Translations under genes and position numbers: made by a program
Notes under the pieces: generated by a model
Database searches by the model: none
Told to the model about the DNA's origin: nothing
The model's input: the letters and a program-made list of their open reading frames with translations, nothing else
Assembly: GCA_965199765.1 (NCBI GenBank)
Contig: CBDATC010000002.1
Span: forward strand, 310,001 to 374,000
DNA: 64,000 bases
Direction of reading: 5' to 3'
Origin: JAPOXR01 sp965199765
Lineage (GTDB): Bacteria > Pseudomonadota > Alphaproteobacteria > Rhodobacterales > Rhodobacteraceae
Part shown: positions 26,119-35,328 of the stretch, piece after piece
Numbering within the stretch: position 1 is the first letter of the stretch
Layout: every line of letters begins with the position of its first letter

Positions 26119-26333
26119 CAATCCGCTGGAGCGGCTGATGAAGGAAATTCGAAGACGGACCAGGGTCGTCGGGGCCTTTCCCGATGGTCAATCCTGTCTC
26201 TGCCTGGCTGCGGCCAGGTTGAAACACATCGCCGGCACGCAGTGGAGCACGCGAAAGTATATGGACATGGAGCCGCTGCGCGAGATGAACCTTCAACATA
26301 TGACTGAAAGTGCGAAAGATTCTGGACATTACC
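26119..26333 (+). mobile_element. IS256-family transposase relic C, fused to IS630 fragment
   Basis: The translation NPLERLMKEIRRRTRVVGAF and following residues to the C-terminus match the end of IS256 (Mutator-type) transposases. The frame continues unbroken from the IS630 fragment, giving a chimeric frame from about 26024 to 26359. The terminal repeat ends near 26333 (GATTCTGGACATTACC). Neither half carries a complete DDE set, so it is not an active transposase. Confidence 0.75.
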
Positions 26334-27007
26334 AATCGAAAAAGTCGAACCCAGGGTGAACGGCGATCAAGACGACTTCAACCGGCAGCCCGAAAGGATC
26401 GGAGTGCTCGCGCTCTGAAAATGGGCGTCAATGAGAACTGAACAAAAATCTGAAAAAGCTCCAGGCCAATGACTGCTTTCTTGGAGGTATCAGGCGCCAG
26501 TTGCGCTGAGTGGAGTTCGAATTGAAAGATGAACACAAACGCGCCAAACCAGCGCTTGATGCAACCGTCAAAATCCCTTGAATTGGTCTAACTGCTATGC
26601 ACAGTCTTGACGAGCCAGAACTGGAAGTTTATCCGCAGCTTGAAGGGAGGTATTGGAGTCTTTCTCTGCCATGCGCAGTTATTGCGCATCATAGGAAGTT
26701 AGCCATGCCAATAATGTCAGACGGAAAGCTTTAGATCCAGAACCCTCGAGCAGGAAAGAATGATCCATGCGCTTGAAATCAATGTCTATCTCGCTGGTAT
26801 TTCGGCTTTGCTGACGAGGTCGGGTTAGGAATCCGGTGCAGACCGCATGTCTGAAGACTGCATGAGTAGCGGTGAATCCGTGTACAATGTTACGACCTAG
26901 CCTTCAGATTGATTGCCAGAAGTATATCCTAAGCCGTTGTTATCAATGATAAAAAGACACATGCAGACCAAGTCGAATTTGCATCGTTCCACAGAGGATG
27001 CACGCCA

Positions 27008-27496
27008 ATGAAAACTGGACTCTATCCCGGCACTTTCGATCCCGTAACCTTTGGCCATATTGACGTGTTTCGCCGCGCAGCGGCATTGGTGGACCATTTG
27101 GTTGTCGGCGTGGCGGTCAATCGGGATAAATCACCGCTGTTCGAGTTAGAAGAACGCGTTTCTATGGTCGAAAAGGCCGCTTCAATGTTGGATTGCGAAC
27201 TTGGACTGATCGTAACCGCACATCCTTTTGAGAACCTGTTGATTGACTGCGCCAAGGAAGTCGGTGCAGGCATCATCATTCGAGGATTAAGAGCCGTTTC
27301 GGATTTTGAGTATGAATTCCAGATGGTCGGCATGAACCGCGCACTGGACTCAAGCATTGAAACGGTGTTTCTGATGGCGGACGCGCGTTCTCAATCCATC
27401 TCTTCCAAGCTGGTTAAAGAGATTTTTTGGCTCGGGGGCCCGGTTGATAAATTTGTGCCGGACTATGTGCGCGAAGCCCTGCGAACCAAACTATAG
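27008..27496 (+). CDS. coaD: Phosphopantetheine adenylyltransferase
   Basis: CoaD makes dephospho-CoA from 4'-phosphopantetheine and ATP, the penultimate step of coenzyme A synthesis. The 162 residues are the normal length. The nucleotidyltransferase motif is GTFDPVTFGHIDV at 8-20, with the TxGH signature, and the C-terminal ISSKLVKEI near 128-136 matches the ISSxxVKE motif. A possible GAGGATG ribosome site precedes the ATG. The exported cyclophilin gene follows after about 100 bases. Confidence 0.97.
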   Translation: MKTGLYPGTFDPVTFGHIDVFRRAAALVDHLVVGVAVNRDKSPLFELEERVSMVEKAASMLDCELGLIVTAHPFENLLIDCAKEVGAGIIIRGLRAVSDFEYEFQMVGMNRALDSSIETVFLMADARSQSISSKLVKEIFWLGGPVDKFVPDYVREALRTKL

Positions 27497-27599
27497 AGAA
27501 GTGGCTCAGATCAGACGTTCCGGCGCTGTTTGATAAATTCAACAATCAGCCAGCGCCACAATTCTCCGTTGCCACCGTAAACACACAAAGGAATAAACA

Positions 27600-28175
27600 A
27601 TGAATAAGACAATTCTTGCAGCCGCTCTCTCAGTTGGTCTCGCAGGTCACGGCAATGCAGCCGATGATGACAACATACTGGTTATTGAAGTCGGCGGAGT
27701 GGCGACCGGCACAATAGAAATAGAGCTGCTGCCGGAAGTCGCGCCGCAGCACGTGGCGCGAATTAAGCAGCTTGCCCTTGAAGGCGCTTATGACAACATT
27801 GTCTTCCACCGCGTGATCGAAGGATTTATGGCACAGACGGGAGATGTTCAGTTTGGGTCCAAAAACGGCGAGAACCTGTCCTCCGCAGGAATGGGAGGGT
27901 CCGAATACCCAGACCTGCCAGCTGAGTTCTCTGATATTCCGTACGAAAAGGGTACTGTCGGCATGGCGCGCGCCGCACCGCCGAACAGCGCGAATTCGCA
28001 ATTCTTTATAATGTTCGCGGACGCACCGTTTCTTAACGGTCAATACACCGTTTTTGGAAAAGTCATTTCCGGTAACGAAGTGGTTGATGCGATCAAAAAA
28101 GGCAATGCGAATGCCAACGGACTTGTTACCGACCCTGACTATATGGTGAGTGTGAAACTGAAGTCCGATCTGTAG
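27600..28175 (+). CDS. ppiA: Exported cyclophilin-type peptidyl-prolyl isomerase
   Basis: It speeds cis-trans isomerisation of prolyl bonds in the periplasm. The 191 residues have a signal peptide with likely cleavage after GNAA near residue 20. The cyclophilin core follows, with FHRVIEGFMAQTGDV near 64-78, GMARAAPPNSANSQFFIMF near 122-140 and PFLNGQYTVFGKV near 144-156. The ATG is preceded by AAAGGA. The gene lies between coaD and a DUF3179 gene on the same strand. Confidence 0.95.
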   Translation: MNKTILAAALSVGLAGHGNAADDDNILVIEVGGVATGTIEIELLPEVAPQHVARIKQLALEGAYDNIVFHRVIEGFMAQTGDVQFGSKNGENLSSAGMGGSEYPDLPAEFSDIPYEKGTVGMARAAPPNSANSQFFIMFADAPFLNGQYTVFGKVISGNEVVDAIKKGNANANGLVTDPDYMVSVKLKSDL

Positions 28176-28212
28176 ACCGCGGCGAAAGCAGAATTATTAG
28201 TGAAATATACCG

Positions 28213-29196
28213 ATGAAAACGAACATATACTGTGGCATTGCCTTCGCGGCCCTCATTTCTGCGGGCGGCGCGGTGCAGGCTTCGAATATCCCTGCCGGTT
28301 GGTTGGCCGAATGGCCGCTGACCGATTTCAGCACCTTGCTTGTGGCCCCTGAAGAGATTCTGTCGGGAGGGCCGCCAAAAGACGGAATACCGGCGATTGA
28401 TGATCCTGTTCTGATCTCGGTCGCCGAGAAGGCCGGTTTAAGCGAGCGCGAGCCGGTTATTGCTGTCAGCTTGATGGGTGAAATGCGCGCTTACCCGGTG
28501 CGTTATTTGCTGTGGCATGAAATCGTAAATGATCAGATTGCCGACATTCCAATTGCAGTCACATATTGCCCGCTTTGTAATTCAGGGGTCGTGTTCGACC
28601 GTCGAATCAACGATTCCGTGCGATCATTTGGTGTTTCCGGCAAACTGCGTCATTCAGATATGATCATGTACGATCGGGAAACCGAAAGCTGGTGGCAGCA
28701 AGCGGTTGGGGAGGGTATCGCAGGAACGCATGCCGGCGATTTGCTATCGGTTATTCCTGCGCTTACTGTCAGCTGGGGGGAATATGTGACAATGGCCGGA
28801 GATGATGGACTTGTCATGTCGCAACCGAATTATGCCAGACCGTATGGATCGAACCCCTATGTTGGCTATGACACGTCTGTCCAACCATTCCTTTATTTTG
28901 GCGAGAATCCTCCGCACAACTTTCCTCCGCTGGCTCGTATCGTGCGGGTTGGAAATCAGGCATGGCCTTTGGAACGGCTGAGAACGGAAGTTTCGTTCAG
29001 TGAAGAAGGATACCGGTTCTCTTGGAACAGCGGCCAGGCATCGCCTCTGGATACACAGAATGTTGCCGATGGAAGGGAAATCGGAACGGTGAGGGTCGTA
29101 AGCGCCGCGACCGGTGAGCTGGTTGCGCATGATGTGATGTTCGCGTTTGCATTCCATGCCTTCTTTCCGGAAGGCGATTGGAAGCTTGGAAATTAA
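28213..29196 (+). CDS. Exported DUF3179 protein
   Basis: A 327-residue protein of unknown function. It has a signal peptide (cleavage likely near VQAS, residue 23) and then the DUF3179 domain. That domain is recognisable by YLLWHEIVNDQI near 95-106, by TYCPLCNSGVVFDR near 117-130 with its Cys pair, and by YDRETESWWQQAVGEGI near 154-170. The Cys-x-x-Cys suggests metal or redox chemistry outside the cytoplasm, but that is inference. It may share a transcript with the cyclophilin gene 37 bases upstream. It converges on tyrS with 16 bases between the stops. Confidence 0.9.
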   Translation: MKTNIYCGIAFAALISAGGAVQASNIPAGWLAEWPLTDFSTLLVAPEEILSGGPPKDGIPAIDDPVLISVAEKAGLSEREPVIAVSLMGEMRAYPVRYLLWHEIVNDQIADIPIAVTYCPLCNSGVVFDRRINDSVRSFGVSGKLRHSDMIMYDRETESWWQQAVGEGIAGTHAGDLLSVIPALTVSWGEYVTMAGDDGLVMSQPNYARPYGSNPYVGYDTSVQPFLYFGENPPHNFPPLARIVRVGNQAWPLERLRTEVSFSEEGYRFSWNSGQASPLDTQNVADGREIGTVRVVSAATGELVAHDVMFAFAFHAFFPEGDWKLGN

Positions 29197-29212
29197 CTCC
29201 AAGCATCGATGC

Positions 29213-30466
29213 CTAGCGAATCAGCCGAATAGCCGCGTGTCGCTTTCGACCGGCTGTTAAGACCATAGGCTCCAAAAGCATCGACTCTTTGAGCCGTAGA
29301 GATGCATCGGTTACAGCGTTTCCATTCGCTTTCACCGCCCCGCCGGCAATCAATCTACGGGCAGCCTTACCGGATTCCGCTAATCCTGACTGCACAAGAA
29401 GCTGAGTGATTGGCAAGCCGTCCACCAGATCCGTGGATTTGATATCCAATGTCGGCAACGCTTCGCCGGTCTTGCCGCGTTCATACACGGCGGACGCCGT
29501 GTTGCTTGCCTCAAGAGCTGCCTGTTTTCCGTGCGCGAGTTCAGTCGCTTTGTCGGCAAGGACTCTTTTCGCTTCATTGATTTCCGAATCCTGAAGGCCA
29601 CCAAGCCGATTAATCTCATCAAGTTCCAGTTCGGTAAACAATTTCAGGAATTTCTGAACGTCCGCATCATCGGTGTTCCGCCAGAATTGCCAAAAATCGA
29701 ATGGAGACCGCATATCCGAATTCAGCCAGACCGCGCCATCTGCGGTCTTCCCCATTTTTGCACCGCTGGCGGTTGTCAAAAGCGGAGACGTCAAGCCATA
29801 TGTCTGAGTCCCCTCGACCCGCCGGATAAGGTCCACACCGTTGACGATGTTTCCCCACTGGTCCGAGCCACCCATCTGCAGAATGCAGTTCCAGTCGCGA
29901 TTTAAGACCAGAAAATCATAAGACTGCAGAATCATATAATTGAATTCAAGAAACGACAGAGACTGCTCTCGATCCAGCCGGGACTTGACCGAGTCGAATG
30001 CAAGCATTCGGTTGACTGAAAAATGTCGTCCGATTTCACGGAGGAATGTCAGATAATTCAGCGAATCAAGCCACGCCGCATTGTCAAGAATCACAGCATC
30101 GGTCGGCCCATCTCCAAACGTAATGTAATTTTCGAAGATTCGACGAATACCTGCGATGTTGGCGCTGATTTGTTCAGACGTGAGCAGTGGACGCTCAGTC
30201 GGTCGGAACGACGGATCTCCAACTTTCGTCGTGCCGCCTCCCATAAGAATGATCGGCTTGTTTCCAGTTTTTTGAAACCAGCGCAGCATCATAATCTGAA
30301 TCAGACTGCCGACATGCAGCGAATTTGCGGTTGCATCAAATCCAATATAGGCAGCGACCGGACCAGCCAGAAGGGCTTCATCAAGATCGTCGATGTCAGT
30401 ACAATCGTCGAGAAACCCGCGTTCCTGCATGGTCATCAAAAACCGTGATTTGGGGTGCGAAGTCAT
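29213..30466 (-). CDS. tyrS: Tyrosyl-tRNA synthetase
   Basis: It charges tRNA-Tyr. The 417 residues form a class I synthetase: the HIGH motif appears as HVGS at about 51-54 and the KMSKS loop as KMGKT near 237. The C-terminal S4 RNA-binding domain includes the segment GKAARRLIAGGAVKANG near 365. The gene is divergent from anmK with 50 bases between starts, so the promoters are compact. Confidence 0.97.
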   Translation of the reverse strand: MTSHPKSRFLMTMQERGFLDDCTDIDDLDEALLAGPVAAYIGFDATANSLHVGSLIQIMMLRWFQKTGNKPIILMGGGTTKVGDPSFRPTERPLLTSEQISANIAGIRRIFENYITFGDGPTDAVILDNAAWLDSLNYLTFLREIGRHFSVNRMLAFDSVKSRLDREQSLSFLEFNYMILQSYDFLVLNRDWNCILQMGGSDQWGNIVNGVDLIRRVEGTQTYGLTSPLLTTASGAKMGKTADGAVWLNSDMRSPFDFWQFWRNTDDADVQKFLKLFTELELDEINRLGGLQDSEINEAKRVLADKATELAHGKQAALEASNTASAVYERGKTGEALPTLDIKSTDLVDGLPITQLLVQSGLAESGKAARRLIAGGAVKANGNAVTDASLRLKESMLLEPMVLTAGRKRHAAIRLIR

Positions 30467-30516
30467 TGTCGCCTATCCTAGCTCAATTCGGGCATAACTA
30501 GCGAAGTTCTCTGGAA

Positions 30517-31629
30517 ATGGGAAACACCGACAATTCTTCACCGCAATGGTGTATCGGCTGCATGTCCGGCACTTCTCTGGATGGGGTGGACGCAGCTGCC
30601 ATATTGACTGACGGCCAGAATATTTTCGATTTCGGTGCAACCGAATATCACCGCTACTCGAAGCAAGAGCAAGAAATTCTGCGTTCAGCGCTTGGATGTT
30701 GGCAAGGCGATTCATCAGTCGCCGAGGCAGAGCAGATTGTCACACAGGCGCATATCAAAATTCTCAACCGTTTCAGCTGTGATGCGGTGGCAGGCGTGCA
30801 CGGACAGACGCTGGCGCACGATCCGTCGAAAAGACGGACGCATCAAACGGTTGATGCGGGTCGGATTGCCCGGGAAACAAATCGGACAGTGGTCTGGGAT
30901 TTTCGAACCGCAGATATGGAAGCTTCAGGGCAGGGGGCTCCATTGGCGCCCTTCTATCATCACGCGTTGGCGCGACATTTAAAGCTGAACGCGCCAATTG
31001 TCTTTCTGAATCTAGGCGGAGTCGGCAATCTAACTTGGGCAGACCCATCAGCGCCAGTGCCAGAACGTTCATCTGCATTGCTAGCCTTCGATACTGGTCC
31101 CGCAAACGGCCCTATCAACGATTTGACATACTCCAGAACCAAGAAGCCATATGATCAGGACGGTCTTCTTGCCGCAGCTGGACAGGTTAAACACAAAGTC
31201 GTGACCGACTTCCTCAAACATTCATATTTTCTTGACCCGCCTCCAAAGTCGCTTGATCGAAACGAATTCACTGCATTGCTTGATGCGGTCGGCGCACTTT
31301 CAACCAAAGATGCGGCGGCGACACTCACCGCCTGCGCGGCAGAGTCTGTTGCTTTGGCTATCCAGCGGATGCGCAAGAGATCGGAATTAGTTGCAGTGTG
31401 TGGGGGAGGGCGTCGAAATCCAGTGCTCATGAAGATGCTGGCCAATAGGCTGCCGCAGAAAATTGTTGCTGTTGAAGAACTTGGTTTGAACGGCGATATG
31501 CTTGAAGCCCAGGCCTTTGGATTTCTTTCAGCCAGAGTGCTTCGCGGACTGCCCACCTCCAGCCCGACGACCACCGGTTGTGTCCGCCCAACATGTGGCG
31601 GGCAAATCAGCGTTCCGGCCAGACTTTGA
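30517..31629 (+). CDS. anmK: Anhydro-N-acetylmuramic acid kinase
   Basis: AnmK opens and phosphorylates 1,6-anhydro-MurNAc during recycling of cell-wall peptidoglycan. The 370 residues start with the phosphate loop GCMSGTSLDGVDAA near 14-27. The family segments GVHGQTLAHDP near 93-103, LNLGGVGNLTW near 165-175 and DTGPANGPINDL near 193-204 follow, and VCGGGRRNPVLMK near 296. The stop is about 30 bases from the convergent eno stop. Confidence 0.96.
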   Translation: MGNTDNSSPQWCIGCMSGTSLDGVDAAAILTDGQNIFDFGATEYHRYSKQEQEILRSALGCWQGDSSVAEAEQIVTQAHIKILNRFSCDAVAGVHGQTLAHDPSKRRTHQTVDAGRIARETNRTVVWDFRTADMEASGQGAPLAPFYHHALARHLKLNAPIVFLNLGGVGNLTWADPSAPVPERSSALLAFDTGPANGPINDLTYSRTKKPYDQDGLLAAAGQVKHKVVTDFLKHSYFLDPPPKSLDRNEFTALLDAVGALSTKDAAATLTACAAESVALAIQRMRKRSELVAVCGGGRRNPVLMKMLANRLPQKIVAVEELGLNGDMLEAQAFGFLSARVLRGLPTSSPTTTGCVRPTCGGQISVPARL

Positions 31630-31658
31630 TAGCTTGCACCGACAAACACCTGCGCCGC

Positions 31659-32945
31659 TTAGCTTTCGAATGCGGAGAATTCCGCGCGGCCTCTATACAC
31701 CGCGCGATCGCCAAGAGTTTCTTCGATTCGCAAAAGCTGGTTGTATTTGGCAGTTCTGTCTGAACGAGATAAGGAACCCGTCTTGATCTGCCCGGCATTC
31801 GTGGCAACTGCCAAGTCAGAGATCGTTGTGTCTTCGGTTTCACCGGATCGGTGGGAGATTATTGTCGTGAACCCGGCCCTCTTTGCCATGGCGATGGTAT
31901 CCATTGTTTCGCTTAACGTGCCGATTTGATTTAACTTTATGAGAATGGAGTTGCCGCAGCCATCTTGGATACCCTGCGCCAATCGGGTTTGGCTTGTCAC
32001 AAACAGGTCATCACCCACCAGCTGGCATCGATTTCCTATAGCTTGCGTTACCAATTGCCAGCCGGCCCAATCATCCTCCGCCATCCCGTCTTCAATAGAA
32101 ATGATTGGAAATGTTCGGGTGAGCTCACTGAGATACTCATTGGTTTGCTCAGCTGATCGCTGCGCTCCTTCCCCGGCGAAAGAATAGATGCCGTTCTGAA
32201 AATATTCTGTTGCTGCGCAGTCCAGCGCAAACAGAATGTCCTCGCCGGTTATATATCCTGCTGCGCTCACGGCCTTTTCGAGAATGCCCAGAGCTTCTTT
32301 GGCATTGGTAAGTCGTGGTGCGAATCCACCTTCGTCTCCGACATTCGTCGAATGCCCCATCTCGGAAAGCTTGGCCTTCAACGCTTGGAAGACTTCCGTG
32401 CCCATACGCAATGCTTCGGAAAACCGGTTCGCTGAAACGGGGGCGATCATGAATTCCTGAAAGTCCAAGCTGTTGTCAGCGTGGACGCCTCCATTGATCA
32501 CATTCATGAGAGGCACGGGCAAAACACAGGATTCGTCGCCTCCGATGGACTGAAACAACGGCAGTCGTTCGGCCGCGGCAGTTGCTTTGGCATAGGCAAG
32601 CGAAACACCCAGAATTGCGTTGGCGCCAAGGAGCGACTTGTTCTTTGTGCCGTCCAATTCAATCATTCGTTCGTCGATTTGAGTTTGCTGTCCGATTGGA
32701 CTGCCTTTCAAGGCTGGACTGATCCGTTCCGTTATAGATCGAATGGCCTTCAGTACTCCTTTGCCGCCGTAGCGATCTTTGTCGCCGTCTCGAAGCTCAA
32801 CCGCCTCGTGTGCACCGGTAGAAGCGCCTGATGGCACGGAAGCGATGCTGCGGATACCGCATTCCAAATGCATCTCGACTTCAATGGTGGGGTTCCCGCG
32901 GCTGTCGAGAATTTCTCGGGCTGAAATGGATGAAATTCGGCTCAT
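31659..32945 (-). CDS. eno: Enolase
   Basis: Enolase converts 2-phosphoglycerate to phosphoenolpyruvate in glycolysis. With the start at 32945 the protein has 428 residues, the family length. REILDSRGNPT near 10-20, GASTGAHEAVELRDGD near 38-53, the acidic metal site SIEDGMAEDDW near 285-295 and IKLNQIGTLSET near 338-349 are present. An ATG at 32960 in frame would add five residues and overlap the stop of the fur-type gene. Neither start has a strong ribosome site, so coupling to the upstream gene is likely. Confidence 0.96.
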   Translation of the reverse strand: MSRISSISAREILDSRGNPTIEVEMHLECGIRSIASVPSGASTGAHEAVELRDGDKDRYGGKGVLKAIRSITERISPALKGSPIGQQTQIDERMIELDGTKNKSLLGANAILGVSLAYAKATAAAERLPLFQSIGGDESCVLPVPLMNVINGGVHADNSLDFQEFMIAPVSANRFSEALRMGTEVFQALKAKLSEMGHSTNVGDEGGFAPRLTNAKEALGILEKAVSAAGYITGEDILFALDCAATEYFQNGIYSFAGEGAQRSAEQTNEYLSELTRTFPIISIEDGMAEDDWAGWQLVTQAIGNRCQLVGDDLFVTSQTRLAQGIQDGCGNSILIKLNQIGTLSETMDTIAMAKRAGFTTIISHRSGETEDTTISDLAVATNAGQIKTGSLSRSDRTAKYNQLLRIEETLGDRAVYRGRAEFSAFES

Positions 32946-32952
32946 TACAATT

Positions 32953-33372
32953 TTACTCATTTGATTCAGAGTTAATTCGAACGCCGAATAGTTCCATTCG
33001 ATGTCCACAAAGTTCAAATCCGAGCTCCCGCGCAACCTCCTTTTGCAGCTCTTCGATTTCCTTGTTCACAAATTCGATAACTTCGCCGGATTCGATATCG
33101 ATCAGGTGATCGTGATGCTTGCGTCCGGCATTTTCGTAGCGTGCCAGTCCGTCACCAAAATCGTGTTTTTCAACCAGCCCGATCTCTTCCAAGAGATTCA
33201 GTGTTCGATAAACCGTAGCAATCGAGATGTTCGGGTCGATCTTTGAGGCTTGCGCATGCAGTTCAGCTACGCTGGGATGATCCGAAGCCTCCAAAACCCG
33301 CACAACCGCTCTTCGTTGACCGGTTATCCGGATCCCAGAAGATTCACACCGTTTAAGTAAACTATTAGGCAT
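32953..33372 (-). CDS. Fur-family metalloregulator
   Basis: A metal-sensing transcription factor of 139 residues. The winged helix-turn-helix at about 15-75 contains RITGQRRAVVRVLE and ISIATVYRTLNLLEE. The dimerisation and metal domain contains KHHDHLIDIESGEVIEF near 88-104 and a Cys-x-x-His near 125. It fits the Fur/Mur branch of alphaproteobacteria; iron or manganese cannot be decided from sequence. It lies directly upstream of eno, with stop and start overlapping or a few bases apart, so it likely controls its own transcript with eno. Confidence 0.9.
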   Translation of the reverse strand: MPNSLLKRCESSGIRITGQRRAVVRVLEASDHPSVAELHAQASKIDPNISIATVYRTLNLLEEIGLVEKHDFGDGLARYENAGRKHHDHLIDIESGEVIEFVNKEIEELQKEVARELGFELCGHRMELFGVRINSESNE

Positions 33373-33578
33373 GTTTTCTCTTACTCTACGAGTCAGAAAT
33401 TAAAAAGGCTGGAAAAATTTTTTGCGGTTTGTGTTTAAGACATTTTGACATACTGATCGCAATCACATGTTATTACGCAGTCTCTGGGCTGAGCAAGGCG
33501 AAGCCGCGCTGCTTCAGCGATTAGCTTGATCAAACGATACTCTGTTGCTTCGCATTGAATTCGCTTATTGAGTCGGCG

Positions 33579-34472
33579 ATGAAACCGAGGGACACAATCG
33601 ATGCTTCAGGTGCAGTTGCATTGATTGCTTTTTCTTTTCTCCTTGGATTCAATCAAATCGCGATCAAATTCACCAATGAAGGTCTGCAGCCGGTTTTTTG
33701 GGCCGGGCTAAGGTCTGTGATCGCGGCGATCTGTGTTGTGTGCTGGATTCGTTTGAGAGACCAACGCCTTCAGCTGACGGTTGAGACGGTGCCGGCCGGT
33801 CTGATTTCCGGGCTTATTTTTTCTGCTGAGTTCCTTTTTCTGTTTCTAGCGCTGGACTTTACGACAGTGGTGCGGGTTTCGGTGATATTTTATGCGATGC
33901 CGGTTTGGCTGGCGATTGCCGCGCATTTCTTCATTCCCAACGAAAAATTGTCTGCATCCAAAACTGTCGGCCTCTGTCTGTCGATGGCTGGTGTTTCCTG
34001 GGCGATCTTCAGCCGAACAGGGGATTTGACAGAAGGGAGCATTATAGGAGATTTGTTTGCTTTGGCAGCCTCCATGGCATGGGCGGGAATTCCTCTCAGC
34101 ACACGGCTAACCAAGCTTCGGAAAATCGAACCTGAATCGCAGCTGTTTTGGCATGTCATTGTTTCTGCGCCCGTTCTGCTTATCATATCCCCTGTCTTCG
34201 GACCGGCAATCCGGGACTTTCAGCCTCTCCACACCTTTGCGCTGGCGTTTCAGGCTGTGGTTGTCGTAGCGGGCGGCTTCATGTTGTGGTTGCATCTTTT
34301 GCGGCGATATCCAGCAAGCAATGTCGCGAGTTTCAGCTTCTTGACGCCGATATCGGGAGTGCTTTTGGGTTGGATGCTGTTAGGTGAAGAGGTCGGAAAG
34401 GATTTGGTCATCGCCTTGATTTTGGTTTCCATAGGTCTTGTGCTGATCAACCGAGTTCCAAAACAATCCTAA
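33579..34472 (+). CDS. EamA-family (DMT) permease
   Basis: An inner-membrane drug/metabolite transporter of 297 residues with about ten hydrophobic segments arranged as two EamA repeats (about 13-130 and 150-290). Family members export amino acids or other small metabolites; the substrate here is unknown. The ATG at 33579 is chosen because GAG lies seven bases upstream; a TTG at 33555 is in frame. It is divergent from the Fur-family gene. Confidence 0.92.
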   Translation: MKPRDTIDASGAVALIAFSFLLGFNQIAIKFTNEGLQPVFWAGLRSVIAAICVVCWIRLRDQRLQLTVETVPAGLISGLIFSAEFLFLFLALDFTTVVRVSVIFYAMPVWLAIAAHFFIPNEKLSASKTVGLCLSMAGVSWAIFSRTGDLTEGSIIGDLFALAASMAWAGIPLSTRLTKLRKIEPESQLFWHVIVSAPVLLIISPVFGPAIRDFQPLHTFALAFQAVVVVAGGFMLWLHLLRRYPASNVASFSFLTPISGVLLGWMLLGEEVGKDLVIALILVSIGLVLINRVPKQS

Positions 34473-34824
34473 GGATTTTCGGTTGCTATCTTCACCATGA
34501 CATGCTCGGAATGCGCGAAATTAATCGGGACGTTCACATCAACTTCAATTGACGGTGCCACTTTCAACAGTCGGGCCCGCGCACCCGGGGTTTCAAGTCC
34601 GGCCGGAACCAGCTGAACGATGACAAATGCCGGAATGAAAGTCCACCGTTCAGATCAAAGGAAAATTCCAGATGGTCGTTGAAGACCGCCTGAACAAAAG
34701 CCGAAACCGATGGAGGGCCAACGGAGCAGACCGGATTCTGAATATCGGATGCTGCCGGCGCTGCACCTGAAAACCAGAGCTGCCACAATGAAAAATCAAA
34801 GCCCGAAAAACTTTTTTGAGCCAC
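34469..34824 (-). pseudogene. Possible broken gene, unknown family
   Basis: Two overlapping minus-strand frames look like one protein split by a frameshift. The first, 34824 to about 34640, includes AFVQAVFNDHLEFSFDLNGG. The second, about 34654 to the stop at 34469, includes FIPAFVIVQLVPAGLETPGA and VDVNVPINFAHSEHVMVKIA. The second part has the residue balance of a real C-terminus, and its stop overlaps the EamA stop. I do not recognise the family. The 5' side is cut by transposase debris. Confidence 0.3.
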
Positions 34825-34841
34825 ACTCTTTTCCTCTTATC

Positions 34842-35060
34842 AGCGATGCGGCCGGATCGCTCGGCGACCGACATGAACAGTTCGTCATAGCAGTCGAGCA
34901 TTCGGGTCTGGAGCAGCAGATCCGGGTGAGGTTTGCCCGTGGTTTTCTTCCTAAAGCGGTCTTCGGTTCGCCTGCGACCCAGACTCTGATCGATCGTCTG
35001 CATCATGACCGGGTATTGCGGCAGCTGCGCGGCTGGCCGCACCGCTGTGAAGATCCCTCC
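34842..35060 (+). mobile_element. Transposase N-terminal fragment (IS4/IS5/IS1182-like)
   Basis: The translation includes GSLGDRHEQFVIAVEHSGLE and ATQTLIDRLHHDRVLRQLRG followed by W. The pattern TQxLIDRLxxDxVLRQLxGW is the start of the DUF772-type N-terminal region of DDE transposases, from memory. The catalytic part is missing, and IS256 sequence follows about 20 bases later. The family assignment is tentative. Confidence 0.4.
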
Positions 35061-35080
35061 AAAGCGCCGAGCGCGTCCGC

Positions 35081-35328
35081 GCAAAGTCAGGACGAACAAT
35101 CCGCTGGAACGGTTGATGAAGGAAATTCGAAGACGGACCAGGGTCGCTGGGGCCTTTCCCGATGGTCAATCCTGTTTCTGCCCGGCTGCGGCCAGGTTGA
35201 AACACGTCGCCGGCACACAGTGGAGCACGCGAAAGCATATGAATATGGAGCCGCTGCGCGAGATGAAACTTCAACATAACAGAGCCGCCGTCGCATGATC
35301 GAAAGTGCGAAGGATCTGGACACGACCT
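35081..35328 (+). mobile_element. IS256-family transposase relic D
   Basis: The frame VRTNNPLERLMKEIRRRTRV and onwards, to a stop at about 35298, matches the C-terminus of IS256-family transposases and is about as complete as in relic E from that point on. The terminal repeat is degraded (GATCTGGACACGACC near 35328). Upstream of 35081 the match stops and another transposase fragment begins. Confidence 0.72.

Larger units (their letters stand above)
25635..27007. other. 1.4 kb non-coding stretch with transposase debris
   Basis: 25863-26118 is an IS630-type N-terminal fragment joined to an IS256-family 3' end at 26119-26333. 25635-25862 is AT-rich: GGAA (25670-25673) and TTCC (25680-25683) could pair before a run of eight T, a weak terminator for the CBS gene. 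26334-27007 has no recognisable gene, tRNA or repeat. Confidence 0.6.

Noticed and set aside
26334..27007. Possible tRNA or small RNA before coaD
   Set aside because: No cloverleaf, T-arm consensus or terminator-like hairpin with T-run could be found by eye.
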